DNA of 64,000 nt from Fomitopsis serialis (lineage: Eukaryota > Basidiomycota > Agaricomycetes > Polyporales > Fomitopsidaceae): positions 62,001 through 126,000 of the forward strand of contig NW_025954996.1 in assembly GCF_022376445.1 (NCBI RefSeq), given 5' to 3'. Within the stretch, counting starts at the first letter, position 1. The number at the start of each line of letters is the position of its first letter. Under the pieces are notes generated by a model, which searched no databases, was not told the origin of the DNA, and saw only the letters and a list, made by a program, of their open reading frames with translations. Both the position numbers and the translations under genes were made by a program. Below are positions 34,569 to 45,477 of the stretch, piece after piece.

Positions 34569-35763
34569 CCATGAGGGCGGAAAGACGAGTACGCGCAAGG
34601 AGACCACGAGGCCTAGGCCTTACCCCAGTCTCCTTACACCAAAGCCCTCGGAGCGGCGCCCCCATTGTCTGGCTAGGGACAGGTTGCAGAAGTGGGCACC
34701 GTACGCAGCTCGTACTGTTATCGACAAAGCCGGGCGAAAGATCGGAGACCTCGCACGCAACGACCTCGATGGCATACTCCATGTCTTGCTCGCATCCTAT
34801 ACGCAAGGCACACGAGACTCCTACGGAGCGGGTCTCTTAGTCTACCACGTTTATTGCGACTCGCGCGACATTCCAGAGGACCAGCGAAGCCCGGCGAGTC
34901 GATCACTCGTCCTTGGTTTCATCGCTGGCTGCGCGGGGCTCTACAGCGGGGCGACACTACGGAATTACGTTGCAGGAGTGCACGCCTGGCATGTACTCCA
35001 CGGTATAGAATGGGATATGGACGACGCCGAGCTGCGAACTGCCCTCAAGGGCGCGGAGAAGCTGGCCCCTCCAGCCTCGAAACGCCCGAAACGCGCCCCG
35101 ATCACACTCGCGCTCCTACTCACCTTGCATGAAAGTCTGGACATCTCGCTACCTCTCGATGCCGCAGTATTCGCATGCCTCACAACGGTGTTCTTCACGG
35201 CAGCAAGGCTAGGTGAGTTCGTTGGCCAAACACTCACCTCGTTCAGGCCCAACCTCCATGTCAAACCCGTGGACATCACCTACGAACAAGACAGACACGG
35301 CCTCAAGGTCACTGTCTTTCACCTCCCGAGTACAAAAGTCGCACCCTTGCTGGGTGAAGACGTGTACTGGGCAGCACAGATAGGGGCGCTCGACCCAGCG
35401 GCAGCTCTCGCAAACCACCTGCGGGTCAACCAACCGCCCGCGCAAGGGCCACTCTTCGCAAGGCAGTACCGAGACACACACCGGCCGCTGACACGCCACG
35501 ACTTCCTGAAGAGGCTCGACGTCATCTTGGCGCAGAAGAAGCTGCCGGCGATGAAAGGGCATGGCTTACGCATTGGAGCGACCTTGGAATACCTGCTACG
35601 GGGTGTTCCTTTCGACGTCGTCAAGTCGATCGGGCGCTGGAGCGGCGACAGTTTCAAGCTGTACCTGCGCAAGCACGCCGTCATCATGGCCCCCTATCTG
35701 CAGGACAAGCCAGTACACACCGAGGTGACCCGCTACGCCATGCCTCCGGTGCGCGCCGGCTAG
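34569..35763 (+). CDS. Ngaro ORF3, tyrosine recombinase
   Basis: Integrates the circular DNA copy by site-specific-type strand exchange. It lies in the frame one base on from the RT. The domain runs from about RDRLQKWAPYAARTVID to DKPVHTEV, with the stop at 35761-35763. The catalytic set is visible: Arg in FTAARLGEFVG, Lys in LPSTKVAP, His-x-x-Arg in KGHGLRIGATLEYLL, Trp in SIGRWSGDS, and Tyr in FKLYLRKH. No methionine is suitably placed at its 5' end. Its frame is open far upstream, to 32374, so translation may use a frameshift, splicing or an internal start. The start given is simply the base after the RT stop. Confidence 0.82.
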
Positions 35764-35869
35764 ACAGGAGCAACATCGAGCAGCAGAATTGACGAGGTAC
35801 GTCGACTTCTAGACTGGGTGCAACAGCTTCGCAGCAACGCGTCGACGCAGTCGTCTTCTTGACTGGGTA

Positions 35870-36112
35870 TCGCAGCTCACCCGTTGCCCCCACAGGTCCG
35901 GGCACACGTTTTGAGTCGGGCAGCCCTGCGGGCTGCGCCCCACACCACTTCTCGATTTCCACTTTCTCTTCGTCTCATAGCATTGTAATCGACGCCGAGC
36001 ATTCCTCGAGTCGAGGCTAATCACGCCTTCGCATCGCACCATCTACTAGATCAGCAAGTGTATTCACCACTACCCTAATACATCCATACTACATCGCAGC
36101 CCAGTGCATAGA
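35870..36112 (+). repeat. Ngaro split direct repeat B1
   Basis: 243 bp from 'tcgcagctcacccgttgcc' to 'ccagtgcataga', following the recombinase ORF. Identical by eye to B2 at 36408-36650. It abuts A2 with one shared base. Confidence 0.9.
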
Positions 36113-36270
36113 TGTTACTCTGAGCGAAGCGAGGCACGAGCGTCGCGTAGAAGTGAGTCTACGCACGCAGGAGGAGATTAGGCGCGCGTCGCTCTCTCCT
36201 CGCACTCACTTCGTTTCCTCAGCTTGAAAGCGCTGCCGCAGCTTCCGGCTTTCAACCCTCTCTCCTTTTC
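36112..36270 (+). repeat. Ngaro split direct repeat A2
   Basis: 159-bp copy of A1 placed directly after B1. The B1-A2 junction ('cataga' then 'tgttac') is what a circle made by joining the element's outer ends would carry. Confidence 0.9.
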
Positions 36271-36407
36271 CCCGCCCTCCACTCCCTTTCTCGCAGTACG
36301 CGCCGCAACGGCAACGAACTCATGGTTCCTTCCTTTGGCTTGACGCGTCTACCCTGCGGCCCAGCAGGGGCAACGGATACGCAGGGCTGCGGTTGGCCCA
36401 CCCGCCC

Positions 36408-36650
36408 TCGCAGCTCACCCGTTGCCCCCACAGGTCCGGGCACACGTTTTGAGTCGGGCAGCCCTGCGGGCTGCGCCCCACACCACTTCTCGATTTCCAC
36501 TTTCTCTTCGTCTCATAGCATTGTAATCGACGCCGAGCATTCCTCGAGTCGAGGCTAATCACGCCTTCGCATCGCACCATCTACTAGATCAGCAAGTGTA
36601 TTCACCACTACCCTAATACATCCATACTACATCGCAGCCCAGTGCATAGA
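36408..36650 (+). repeat. Ngaro split direct repeat B2 (right terminus)
   Basis: 243-bp copy of B1. Its last base marks the right end of the element. About 137 bp of unique sequence separates A2 and B2. Confidence 0.9.
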
Positions 36651-36699
36651 CTCTCAGTTATCATACTTACGTCGCTTCTAGTCTGCTTTATTGTTCTAT

Positions 36700-37250
36700 C
36701 ATACGAAGCTCAGTGAGGCTGATAGTAACGGGGCCCGCACCGGAACCGCGCGTGCGGCTAGGTGTGGTTTGTCTCGTACCCATTCGTGCACGAATGGACA
36801 CGAGACAAGATGTGGTGGCCAAATGGAATACTTAACCTCCCTCCTCGTCCTCTCTAGAGTCTCTAAACCCGCTCTTGTGGCGATGGTACCGAGCTGTTCG
36901 CGTGTCTGCTCGCCGCCATTGAATATTGAATAAGGGGAGCATCCGCATGTCGTGCATCCCCTGAGCGCGTTCGCAGCGGGTAGGGGCGCCGGGACAGACT
37001 TAAGGTGCGTCGAATCACAAGGGGGATGTATACTTATGTCTGCGGCGAAGATACACGATTCTGGACCTATTACATCCCGTAGCCTGCTGAAGATCGCAGC
37101 ACACTAGCCGTTTGGCCAATCATGTCTGCCAGGAACAACTCAGGTGAGAAACCAATGCGGTGGTATTTGTTGGTGCACTCACATGATGTAGCGCAGGAAA
37201 TATACAGAACCTTTTGACCAGCTGTCGAGGAAGTTATACGTGATCAGCCT
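36700..37250 (-). pseudogene. Eroded O-methyltransferase 3' fragment (remnant R3)
   Basis: Minus-strand pieces match the last two methyltransferase exons. The 3' end is recognisable from 'cgaagctcagtgaggctgatag'. A segment at 36850-37010 resembles the C-terminal exon of the gene at 39740-41309 (its 'acccgctcttg.tgcgatgg' and 'ccgccattgaa' blocks). A piece at 37180-37250 matches the exon ending in FLRYIM. Insertions and frame loss are evident, including a CACGAATG-type insert at about 36780. It begins only about 50 bp right of the Ngaro terminus. Confidence 0.75.
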
Positions 37251-37392
37251 TTTCGGTTCCAAAGCCTCACATGGTCAACGTCATGACACTCAGCAGACGC
37301 AGTAGGCCTTCTGATTTCCAGCAGGGAATGAGATAGTGAATAAGTACGACGTCTTGCAGGTAGTACCTACATCTATAACAAAGTTTCTAGTC

Positions 37393-38972
37393 TTACACTG
37401 GCAGCCGCCGCAGCTCCGTGATGCTCACGGGTCCTCGACACTCCCATATCTTCACCACCTTGAGCCCTGCCCTATTAGCAACGGCTTCGAGTTGCTCAGG
37501 TGTCCGCTCGGCGCCGTTGAGCAGACTGAGCATCACCATGTCGTGCATACCCTTGATCAAGTCCGCGCGACCGTAGTTCGCAGGCAGCGGTGCCGGAGCG
37601 GCTTTGAAGTGCGCAGAACCCAGGGGAGGCTGGACGATCATGTCAGCGACGAGGATGCGCGACTCGGGGCTCATGACGTCACGCAGTCTGCTCAAGATCT
37701 GGACGCAATCGTCGTCTGGCCAGTCGTGTCTGGTAGACAATGTCAGCGAGCCTCGTCGCACGCTGTGATGATCGATGACTGCTCACAGCACGGAGCGAAG
37801 GAAGTACGCAGCAGCTCCTTGCACTGGTTGCTCGGTGAAGAAGTCGTGTGGTAATAATCGTACGCGCCCTGATTCGACGGCGCCGGGATATCCAGTTTGC
37901 CAGATGGGTCTTGCCTTTTCGATGGTAATTGGAAGGTCTTCGACGACGAAGCACAGATCCGGAAAAGCCTTGGCGAGGGTGAGAGACATACTACCTATGC
38001 CGCCTCCGACGTCAACAACGGTGCCTTTTCCCAGAGATCCCCAAGGAAAGTCTATGCGTTTGCGGCGATTTGTGAATTGGAGCCATTTCTCGCAGGCAGC
38101 ACTCACCGTGGATGAGCGAGAGTGAACTTATTTGGCTTTGACCAAACATTGCCTCCGGGAACATCTCGCCGGTTTCAAGGATGGCCGCATCGGTCTCATC
38201 ACTCCGTGCCATGAAGTCGAAAAGTGATAGCCCCGTCTTCTGCGCTCTCTGGAAGGCAGCCACCGTGACGGACGTAGAACTCGCCGTCTCCGGATCGAGC
38301 AGCGTTGCAGGGAGATGTTCGAGGGCCTCGACGAACAGCTTCGTTCCACTGTGTGAATGTGTTAGTGTCCCTGCAGACCGAACGGACTCTGTATACGTAC
38401 AAGAGACATTGCATCGCTTTCGCCTGCGGGTTGCCAACCAAAACACCACTCAAATTCGTGTTTGCAAAGCGCTGAACACCAACTTCATCGTAAATTCCGC
38501 CAGAGCACAGAAAGTGCATCACCCGTACTTGAATGAAGGGCAGATTAGTCAAGATTCCGCTCATAACGAGAGGAACAAGGTCTTTACCGAGCTTCTTCTC
38601 GTCAATCCCTGTTCGCAGGCTGAGCTGCCTGGCCGAGACGCCGCTGGCAGGCGCCTCTGCCTCTGCCAAAATATCCGGAACCCCTGCGCGCACTGTTGTG
38701 TCAAATGCTTGTGACAACGCAAAGGATTCCGAGATTTCCTGGAGGCGGACCCTCGGGTCCTCAACCAGGTCGATGCACATTGCACATGCTCCGTGTATGA
38801 CGCGGCGTGCTTCAAATAGTTTGTGCGATACCAGGTTGGGCGTGGCAGATTCATTCCTAGAGGAGTGACGCTCCTCCGCCTCCCATTCTTCGATGACTAC
38901 CTCGGAGGTGTCCACGAGGAGTCGGATCAGGGACCGTAGTTTCTGCACTCGAGTCGAGCGAGATACAGGCAT
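37393..38972 (-). CDS. SAM-dependent O-methyltransferase, copy 3 of 4
   Basis: Same family and exon plan as its neighbours. The chosen start is ATG 38970-38972 (MPVSRSTRVQKLRSLIRLL), because this aligns with the paralogues; an in-frame ATG 45 bases upstream would add 15 residues. N-terminal DTTVRAGVPDILAEAE and LCSGGIYDEV are kept. Motif I reads VVDVGGGIGSM, then CFVVEDLP and LLPHDFFTEQPV. The exon end FLRSVL replaces the usual FLRYIM and splices to HDWPDDDCVQILSRLRDVM. It ends ELRRLPV, two residues longer than the others, TAA 37393-37395. It is the most diverged of the four. Substrate unknown. Confidence 0.88.
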
Positions 38973-39739
38973 GGCGAAAGGTGGGGATGCTTTCGACTGG
39001 ACGGGAAGCTCTGACACCTTTTATCACAACTCACGGGTTGACATGAGATACCGCTGCCAGTGTTATCGCCAATAGAATGAACCTAACCATGACCGTGTCA
39101 GCTAGAACCGCATAATATCAACGGGGGCCGACTGCCTTCCAGAGGCTCACCGTCACGCCATTTCGAACGAACTCTAAAAGGAACGCTCATCGTTCTTTGA
39201 GATCGTATGGACACCTCGATCGTTAACTAACACCTGTGAATGCCTCTGGCATGGTCACGGCGAGAGAATCCATGAGAATTATGATGACGGGATCGAAGTC
39301 AACATCAGTGGCATGGTAGTCTCAAGGCCCCTGCCATTACGTCACAATACTTGGACTCGCGCTCGCGACAACGCCCGAGTCGCCGCATTATGCCTAAAAG
39401 CACGTTTGGCCTGTTGTGATGCGTATGACTTGAGTGATCGAACATTCCCTACGACGCGTTCTTTCTACGGAGCTGCAGCGGCCCATGAGTAAGCACCCAA
39501 GCTAGCAACCACTGGAACATACCGTAAGTTGCCTCGGAAAGTTGAGAAGCGCCCGATTTGGCTGGCACGTCGTTCGAAGCGCGCCAACAAGCACCTGCGG
39601 CAAGTTCCCTCTGCGAGTCAGTCAACCTACGCCGTCTTTATTCAAGGTATGCGCTGTACCGATATTTACACTCCCTCGCATCCCTTCTACAAGTCAGATC
39701 CGAGTCTGGTCTACGAGGCAACTGTGCGCTGAATACTTA
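38973..39739. other. Intergenic between methyltransferase copies 3 and 4
   Basis: About 770 bp. The part next to 38973 should contain the promoter of copy 3, and the part next to 39739 the 3' flank of copy 4. No remnant fragment is recognised here, unlike in the other gaps of the array. Confidence 0.4.
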
Positions 39740-41309
39740 TCACATCCGTCGAAGCTCAGTAATGCCGACGGGCCCCCGGCACTCCCATATCTTCTCTATC
39801 TTGAGACCCGCTCTTGCTGCGATGGCACCTAGCTGTTCAGGCGTCCGCTCTCCGCCATTGAACAGGGAGAGCATCCACATGTCGTGCATCCCCTTGAACG
39901 CGTTCGCCCGGCCGTAATTCGTGGGCAGCGGCGCCGGGGCTGGTTTGAGGTACGTTGAGCCCAGAGGAGGATGGATGATCATATCCGCAACGAGGATGCG
40001 CGAGTGTGGGCCCATGGCCTCCCGAAGCCTGTTCAAGATTGTGACACACTGATCATCCGGCCAGTCGTGCCTAAACAGTTCGATTTAGCACATTCTCGCC
40101 CCACAACGCCGTTGCAACTCACATGATATAGCGCAGGAAATACACCGCTGCATCCTTGACAGGCTGTTCCTCGAAGAAGTCATGTCTGAGAAGCTGCACG
40201 CGTCCAGCATCGATAGACCCCGGGACCTCAGCGTTCCAAATAGACGTTGCCTTGTCGATCGAGACGGTAAGGTCTTCCACCACGAAGCGCAAGTCGGGGA
40301 ACAACTTTGCGAGTTCGATACACATGCTGCCTACGCCGCCGCCGACGTCCACGACGGTGGCCTCACCGAGCGATCCCCAGGGATAGTCTGTAGCGTCGAA
40401 GCGCACGTCAATTTGAACATCTATGACACCAGACTAAGCTAGGACGCTCCTCACTCACCGGCGATGAGCGACGGCGAACCCATTTGTCCTTGGCCTACCA
40501 TCGCGAGTGGAAACACTTCGCGGGCCTCCCGAACAGCAGGGTCGGCTTCGTCTCCCTCCTCGATGTAGCCCCACAGTGTTTGGTGTGGGCCGAAAGCTTT
40601 CTGAAATGCGCATTCTGTGACGGACGTGGAGCGCGTCACTTCCGGGTCGAGCAATGTTGCGGGGAGATGCTCCGTGGCCCCAACAAGCAACCTGGTGCCG
40701 CTGTGAAGATGCATGAGCACGGTCTTGTCTTACATCTCTTGTGGTGACGACGTACTAGAGACACTGGTAGGCCTTCGCTGGCGGATTTCCAGCAAGAATG
40801 CTGCTGAAACGCGTATTCGTGAACTGCAAGGGCTTGACCTCGTCGTAGATGCCGCCACTGCAGAGCAAGCGCATCACTCTCACTGGCCACAAATGAGCCC
40901 GACTGCTGTACATAGGTCGAAACAAGAACTGACCAAGCTTCTGCTCGTCGACCCCCGTCCGTCGACTGAGTTCCACGGCCGACACACCGTCAAGCGGCTC
41001 CGCCTCCGCCAGTACGTCCGGCACCCCTGCGCGAACCGTGGTTTCAAGCGCCTGGGACATCCCGTAGGACAGCGAGATCTCCAACAGGCGGACACGGGGG
41101 TCGTCGACCATATCCATGCACACGCCACACGCCCCGCGCATGATGCGCCGCGCTTCGAACAACTCGTGCGAGGGCAGGCTGTTGTTGGTGGGGATCGCAG
41201 CCTCGTCGAGCTGCTCTTCCGCCTCCCATTCCTTGATGATGAGCTCAGAGGTGTTCACGAGGAGCTGGATCAGCGAGCGCAGTGTGTTCACTCTGTTGGA
41301 AGGCGCCAT
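39740..41309 (-). CDS. SAM-dependent O-methyltransferase, copy 4 of 4
   Basis: The rightmost member of the array. It starts MAPSNRVNTLRSLIQLL at 41307-41309, with N-terminal ALETTVRAGVPDVLAEAE and LLCSGGIYDEVKPLQF. The middle exons carry HLPATLLDPEV and FPLAMVGQGQM. Motif I is VVDVGGGVGSM, then RFVVEDLT and LLRHDFFEEQPV. The exon ending FLRYIM splices to HDWPDDQCVTILNRLREAM with the catalytic His. It ends GITELRRM with TGA at 39740-39742. The frame is intact through all joins. Most similar to copies 1 and 2. Substrate unknown. Confidence 0.9.
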
Positions 41310-41964
41310 AATTGAAGGGGGGCCGTGTTCGATACGACCCTCCGATGCTTTGAGGGCCCTATATGACTATTGAGCCAAAGACCCCGTTGATGTCGAGGCG
41401 TCAACACAATGCCGCAGCTCCCGGCATTCATGACGGCGTCGGCACAAACGAGGATTCTGTGAACTCTCACTCACCTATCAGCAGGAATAGACAGACCAGC
41501 GCCGAACCCGGGTATGTCCCGTCGAACATAAGGAGGTGAGAACGCGTCGGGTCAATCCCACGCGCTGGAGTACTGAAAATTCAATCAGGAGGCGCATCGC
41601 AGGTATTTGTCAGATTGTCAGACATCAGAGTGAGTTCCGGAGAAGCGACGCACGAGATGATAGACTTCACTCTCCAATCGTTATAGCCGCGCCTGCGTGA
41701 AAGAGTAGGCGCCGAGTGCTGAGTATGAGGAGGAACTTCCTTCTCCCAGAACCAGATGTCCGATGTTCACTTCGAGTCCGACCATCGGACCAGCACCATG
41801 CTACACTGGAACAACTATGATTATAGTGATGGGTAGCAACAAACTGGGGCAGCGCGGTGAGGTGCAAATCTACTTAAACAGCTCGCAGAATCATCGTTCA
41901 TTCGTACATCGTGGACCGTACCGTCCAGCATCAGGCATCGCAGGCGGCATCGCGGGGGGCCGCT
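41310..41964. other. Intergenic, methyltransferase copy 4 / MBF1
   Basis: About 650 bp that should include the promoter of copy 4 and the MBF1 3' end. Nothing else recognised. Confidence 0.4.
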
Positions 41965-42645
41965 TTACGACGCCTTCGGTCCCCCCAGCTTCTTGCCGAT
42001 GTCCGCGCCGCGGAGCTTCACGCCGAGCACGCGCTCGAGCTTGCCGAGGACCTGCGGGTTCGGGATGGCCTTGCTCGACTCGTAATCCTGGATGACGGAC
42101 GGCTTCTCGTTGACCTTCTGCGCGAGGTCCTTCTGCGTGAGCCCCTTCTCCATGCGGGCTGTTTGGATCGCCTGGTGTCGGGTGTGAGTAAGCGGGAGAG
42201 AACGGGGAGAGGGGGGGGACGTACCTTCCCGACGGAGGGCAAGATCTTGGGCGGTGGCGCGACCTCGTTTTCACGGTCGAGCTTGGCTATCCGTTGGTGG
42301 TCGGTGCCTGCAAGATAGCAATGCGGATGAGTAGGTGTATGAGACAGGCTGGGTATCAGAACGCACTTTGGTGAGCCTTGTTCATCCCAGCTGTCACTTT
42401 CTTGTCTGTAGCCACGACAGCACCGGTTCGCCGTGCCTGCATCCCTCCCTATCAGCACTTGTCCATCTGTCGAGCATATCCACGATACGTACGGCTGTAG
42501 GGGCAACAGATTGTCAGTCACTCGACGCAAGACAGGGCCAGAGGCGGTACAACTCACCATTCAGATCAGAGGTGGTCCTGGTCACCTTCGGGACCTTGCC
42601 CTTGGAGCCGATAACGACCTTGCTGTCCCAGTCCATGTCGCCCAT
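41965..42645 (-). CDS. MBF1: Multiprotein-bridging factor 1
   Basis: Transcriptional coactivator linking TBP to bZIP activators, also a ribosome-associated factor that prevents frameshifting at stalls. The first exon starts [17 protein letters not shown] at 42643-42645. The next exons give [20 protein letters not shown], then [19 protein letters not shown]. The Cro/C1-type helix-turn-helix reads [19 protein letters not shown], then [20 protein letters not shown], and ends [17 protein letters not shown] 41965-41967. About 150 residues, normal for MBF1. The introns are short and the frame is clean. Confidence 0.94.
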
Positions 42646-43037
42646 GATGTCTATCGTCTAGGGTGGTAAATAGAGACGGGGGATGCGATGCGAGAGATAT
42701 GTAGCTGGCGGGGGTGGGCGTGGCGGTTGCGATTTGTGGGGAGGAGGCGGTCCCGCGCTTACGTCTTATATATGCACGGCGCCGCACACGATGTGGGTGG
42801 TCACGCACTGACTCCGACTCACTCAGCGGCCGGCCTATCTGCATGCCTACCACAGCCTCGACGACGCAGAAAAGGAGATTGAACCTCTATTATCCAGCAT
42901 GTTCCGGAGCGATGTGTGTATGGTACAGTGTGGAGGTCTCTATTCAATTGTCCATCTTCCAGGATTGTCCTTGCTTGCTAGCGCCCTGTGACGCTCGGGC
43001 CAGCGCATTGCGATCGAGCCATTGGGCGTAGCTATTG
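42646..43037. promoter_or_regulatory. Upstream region of MBF1
   Basis: About 390 bp between MET8's 3' end and the MBF1 start, both genes running leftward. It should hold the MBF1 promoter. No specific site is claimed. Confidence 0.4.
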
Positions 43038-43871
43038 TCAATGGCGGCGGGCGAGGAGCACAGCGACAGTGCATGCAGCACCAGCAGAGAAGGCCGCGGC
43101 TGAGAGCAGCCAGACACTGGCCGTTTTGTGCGTCGACGCAGAGGGCCGCCGCTTCGAGCCACCGACTTCCTCCAGCCCGGGCACCTGGTTCTTCTCCCAC
43201 CCGTCGTCCAGCAGCTTCGCCATCATATCCTCGTCCAGCAGCGCGAGGTCCTCCATCTCCCAGTTCGTGCACACGTCAATCATCCAGCGCATCCGCCGCT
43301 TGCCCAGCTCCCCGCCCACCCCCGGCGCCCGCTCGCGCAGCTTGCTCCTCAGCACCCCGACCTTCTCCACCGCCTCGCCCGCGTTCTCCGGCAGGCTCTG
43401 CTCGATCTGCTTGCGGATGATGTTCGCGAGCTTCGGGCTCTGCCCGTTCGTGGAGATCATAACCTGCAGGGGCCCGCTGCGGATCTGCGACCCGAAGTAG
43501 AAGTCGCACGAGGGCGGGATGTCCGCGACGTTAATGGGGATCCGGCGTGCGCGCGCCAGGGCACATATCTCGCGCGACTTCTCGACGTCGTCGATGGCCG
43601 TGAGGACCATGTCCGCCCTCTCGAGGTCCGCCACCCCGCCGAACGTGCGGTCGTGGTAGGTGATGCGCTCCGGGTAGCGTTCTATGAAGCGCTTCGTGAG
43701 CGGGTGCAGCCCGGCGGACGGCGAGATGAGTGTGACATGGGCGTCGGCGACGAGCACGGATTCAATGCGCCCGGAGGCGACGTCGCCCCCGCCGACGATG
43801 AGGACGTTCTTGTCTTTGAGCTGCCATGCGAGGAGGAGGGAGCCGCCTGACAGCGGTGCGGTGTCTGTCAT
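43038..43871 (-). CDS. MET8: Siroheme biosynthesis dehydrogenase/ferrochelatase MET8 with C-terminal hydrophobic tail
   Basis: Bifunctional enzyme making siroheme from precorrin-2, needed by sulfite reductase. A single intronless frame of 277 residues starts at 43869-43871. The NAD-binding site is KNVLIVGGGDVASGRIES near residue 25. Then come ADMVLTAIDD, NVADIPPSCDFYFGSQIRSG, and MISTNGQSPKLANIIRKQIE, the family signature. A helical C-terminal domain follows. The last about 27 residues (SVWLLSAAAFSAGAACTVAV then LLARRH) form a probable transmembrane anchor, which yeast Met8 does not have as I recall it. That would place the enzyme on a membrane with its active domain in the cytosol. Unlike most genes here it has no intron. 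Confidence 0.92.
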   Translation of the reverse strand: MTDTAPLSGGSLLLAWQLKDKNVLIVGGGDVASGRIESVLVADAHVTLISPSAGLHPLTKRFIERYPERITYHDRTFGGVADLERADMVLTAIDDVEKSREICALARARRIPINVADIPPSCDFYFGSQIRSGPLQVMISTNGQSPKLANIIRKQIEQSLPENAGEAVEKVGVLRSKLRERAPGVGGELGKRRMRWMIDVCTNWEMEDLALLDEDMMAKLLDDGWEKNQVPGLEEVGGSKRRPSASTHKTASVWLLSAAAFSAGAACTVAVLLARRH

Positions 43872-45477
43872 GCTCGGAGTGAGTTTCTACGCCAGCACTG
43901 AGCACAAGTCCGCGACCAGAGGGGAGCATCACGTGAGCGTCGACAGCCCTTCTGTGGTAACCGTTCACAGGGATATTCTCATACAGTTGTGTGCAAGTTG
44001 TGTGTAGCCATCTGTAGGCTTCGCTCAACGGCAGCCGTACTGAAGGATGGTGTCGACTTTATTTGCAAAGTCTCGGCACCGTCAACCAGCTGCGCAGGAA
44101 CTTGACAGAAGTATGTTATCATGCCACGATCCTCACTATGTGACTGAGACACCGCAGTGTTGCAGCAAGTGAAACGTCCGGCAGCGAAGGAAACCGCATC
44201 CGCCACTCGCTCTGTTCTGTCCCAATGTACATAGTGATTTGAGGCATATATACCTAGTGATGATGTACGGCCCGGGGAACCACCATCACGATGCTCCTGA
44301 GTCATGTCCATGTATGTACGGTGAACAAAGATGTGAATTTGATGTGGACATGTACTGCTACATACTCGCAGATCAAGGCAATGTGTCCTTGGGATCAGCA
44401 TAGTGGCTTGCACGAGGTGTGTTTTGATCCGCTGGTGCACAGCCGGCACAAGATTCTGACCTCTCCTTGCCCAAAAGACGTCTCACGCGCTTCGGGACAT
44501 CCCAGGCCAAGAGGTGGAAGCCGTGGGGCTCTCCGGAGCAAACTCCCGGTTGTATCAAGTGTCGGAGCAGTAGCGCAAAGCAGTAGCAGCAGGGACGACA
44601 CAGACTGCGAACCTGAGGAAATGCGAGTGCGTGAAGCCACAGACGTGTTTACACGCGACGCGTCCGTCACGTGCGAGGGTCTGCAAGAGGCGGCAAGTGC
44701 TGAGCAAGAATCGAGCAAGACGCTCTCCGCGGTGTCGCCACGGTTCACCGCCTCTGTCGAACTCTGTTCACATCGGTGACCGGTTGTGAGTGAAAGGTCA
44801 GACGGCCCAGCGTCCGCCACTGTCCATCAGCGTTGGGCGTGCTCAGCAAATGTCGCTGTATGATGCCGGCAGATTGCCGCGTGTGAACGGGGGGATGCGA
44901 ATACGACGGGACGAGCAGCGAGCTCGCTGTGTGCGACGGCGTGCAGCAGCGCAGAGTGTCGGCGACCGCAACGAGCGCGCCCAGACTGAACGAGAGTGGC
45001 AACGGGCGTGAGGAGGAGGGCCAGATGCGGCTGCTGCGCTTGGGAAGGTCATGTGGCCATGGCGACGGGTCCCAGCATATCAATCATACCATGGCGGACC
45101 TGTCCTCCGTCCATCATCCTCTCGTCCCCGAGCTGAGCCTCTATAACCGCAGGTACGCCCGCCTGCACCCACACGCCCCTTCTCTTCGTTCCTCGTCTGA
45201 CCTGTTTTTTTCTCTCAGGCGTTGAACGTCTTTTCCCTGTTCAACTTCTTGCCACTGCTGCGTCAGTGTAGCGACTCGCCCGGTGCTGCAGCCTCCTCTG
45301 TCGCGTCCTCTCTCTGGAAGAGCCTTATCCAGTTTCTTACGCTCCTTCTTCGCCTGAGTTGACTCGGTACTCCGTTCTCCTACTCACACAACGTGCGTGT
45401 CCGTCCTATTGTTCGCGAGCGCCCGCTGCTCACCGCGCACGCAGACTCGACACTGTCTCCGCTAGCGACCCACCGAG
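43872..45477. other. Divergent intergenic, MET8 / tetraspanin
   Basis: About 1.6 kb. Overlapping frames on opposite strands (44291-44779 and 44395-44820) have low-complexity products and no family features, so neither is annotated. Near 45091 an ATG begins a short frame (MADLSSVHHPLVPELSLYNR) followed by a GT-AG intron (gtacgc to ctctcag, about 45152-45218). After splicing it ends within a few codons. This may be an upstream ORF in the tetraspanin leader. Confidence 0.4.

Larger units (their letters stand above)
30677..36650 (+). mobile_element. Ngaro-type tyrosine-recombinase retrotransposon (DIRS order), apparently full length
   Basis: A 5,974-bp element has the split-direct-repeat layout A1-ORFs-B1-A2-B2. 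A1 is 30677-30835, B1 35870-36112, A2 36112-36270 and B2 36408-36650. A1/A2 (159 bp) and B1/B2 (243 bp) look identical by eye, which suggests a young insertion. The internal region encodes a gag-like protein with Cys/His motifs, reverse transcriptase plus RNase H, and a tyrosine recombinase in place of an integrase. I see no target-site duplication: the left flank ends 'caacaaa' and the right starts 'ctctcag'. That is expected for recombinase-based insertion. It lies between methyltransferase copy 2 and remnant R3. Confidence 0.9.

Noticed and set aside
30677..36650. LTR retrotransposon of the gypsy or copia type
   Set aside because: There is no simple pair of terminal direct repeats, no integrase core and no target duplication. 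The split repeats and tyrosine recombinase place it in the DIRS order instead.
44291..44820. Overlapping open frames on both strands between MET8 and the tetraspanin
   Set aside because: Low-complexity products, no splice-supported extension, no motif; each could be the shadow of the other.
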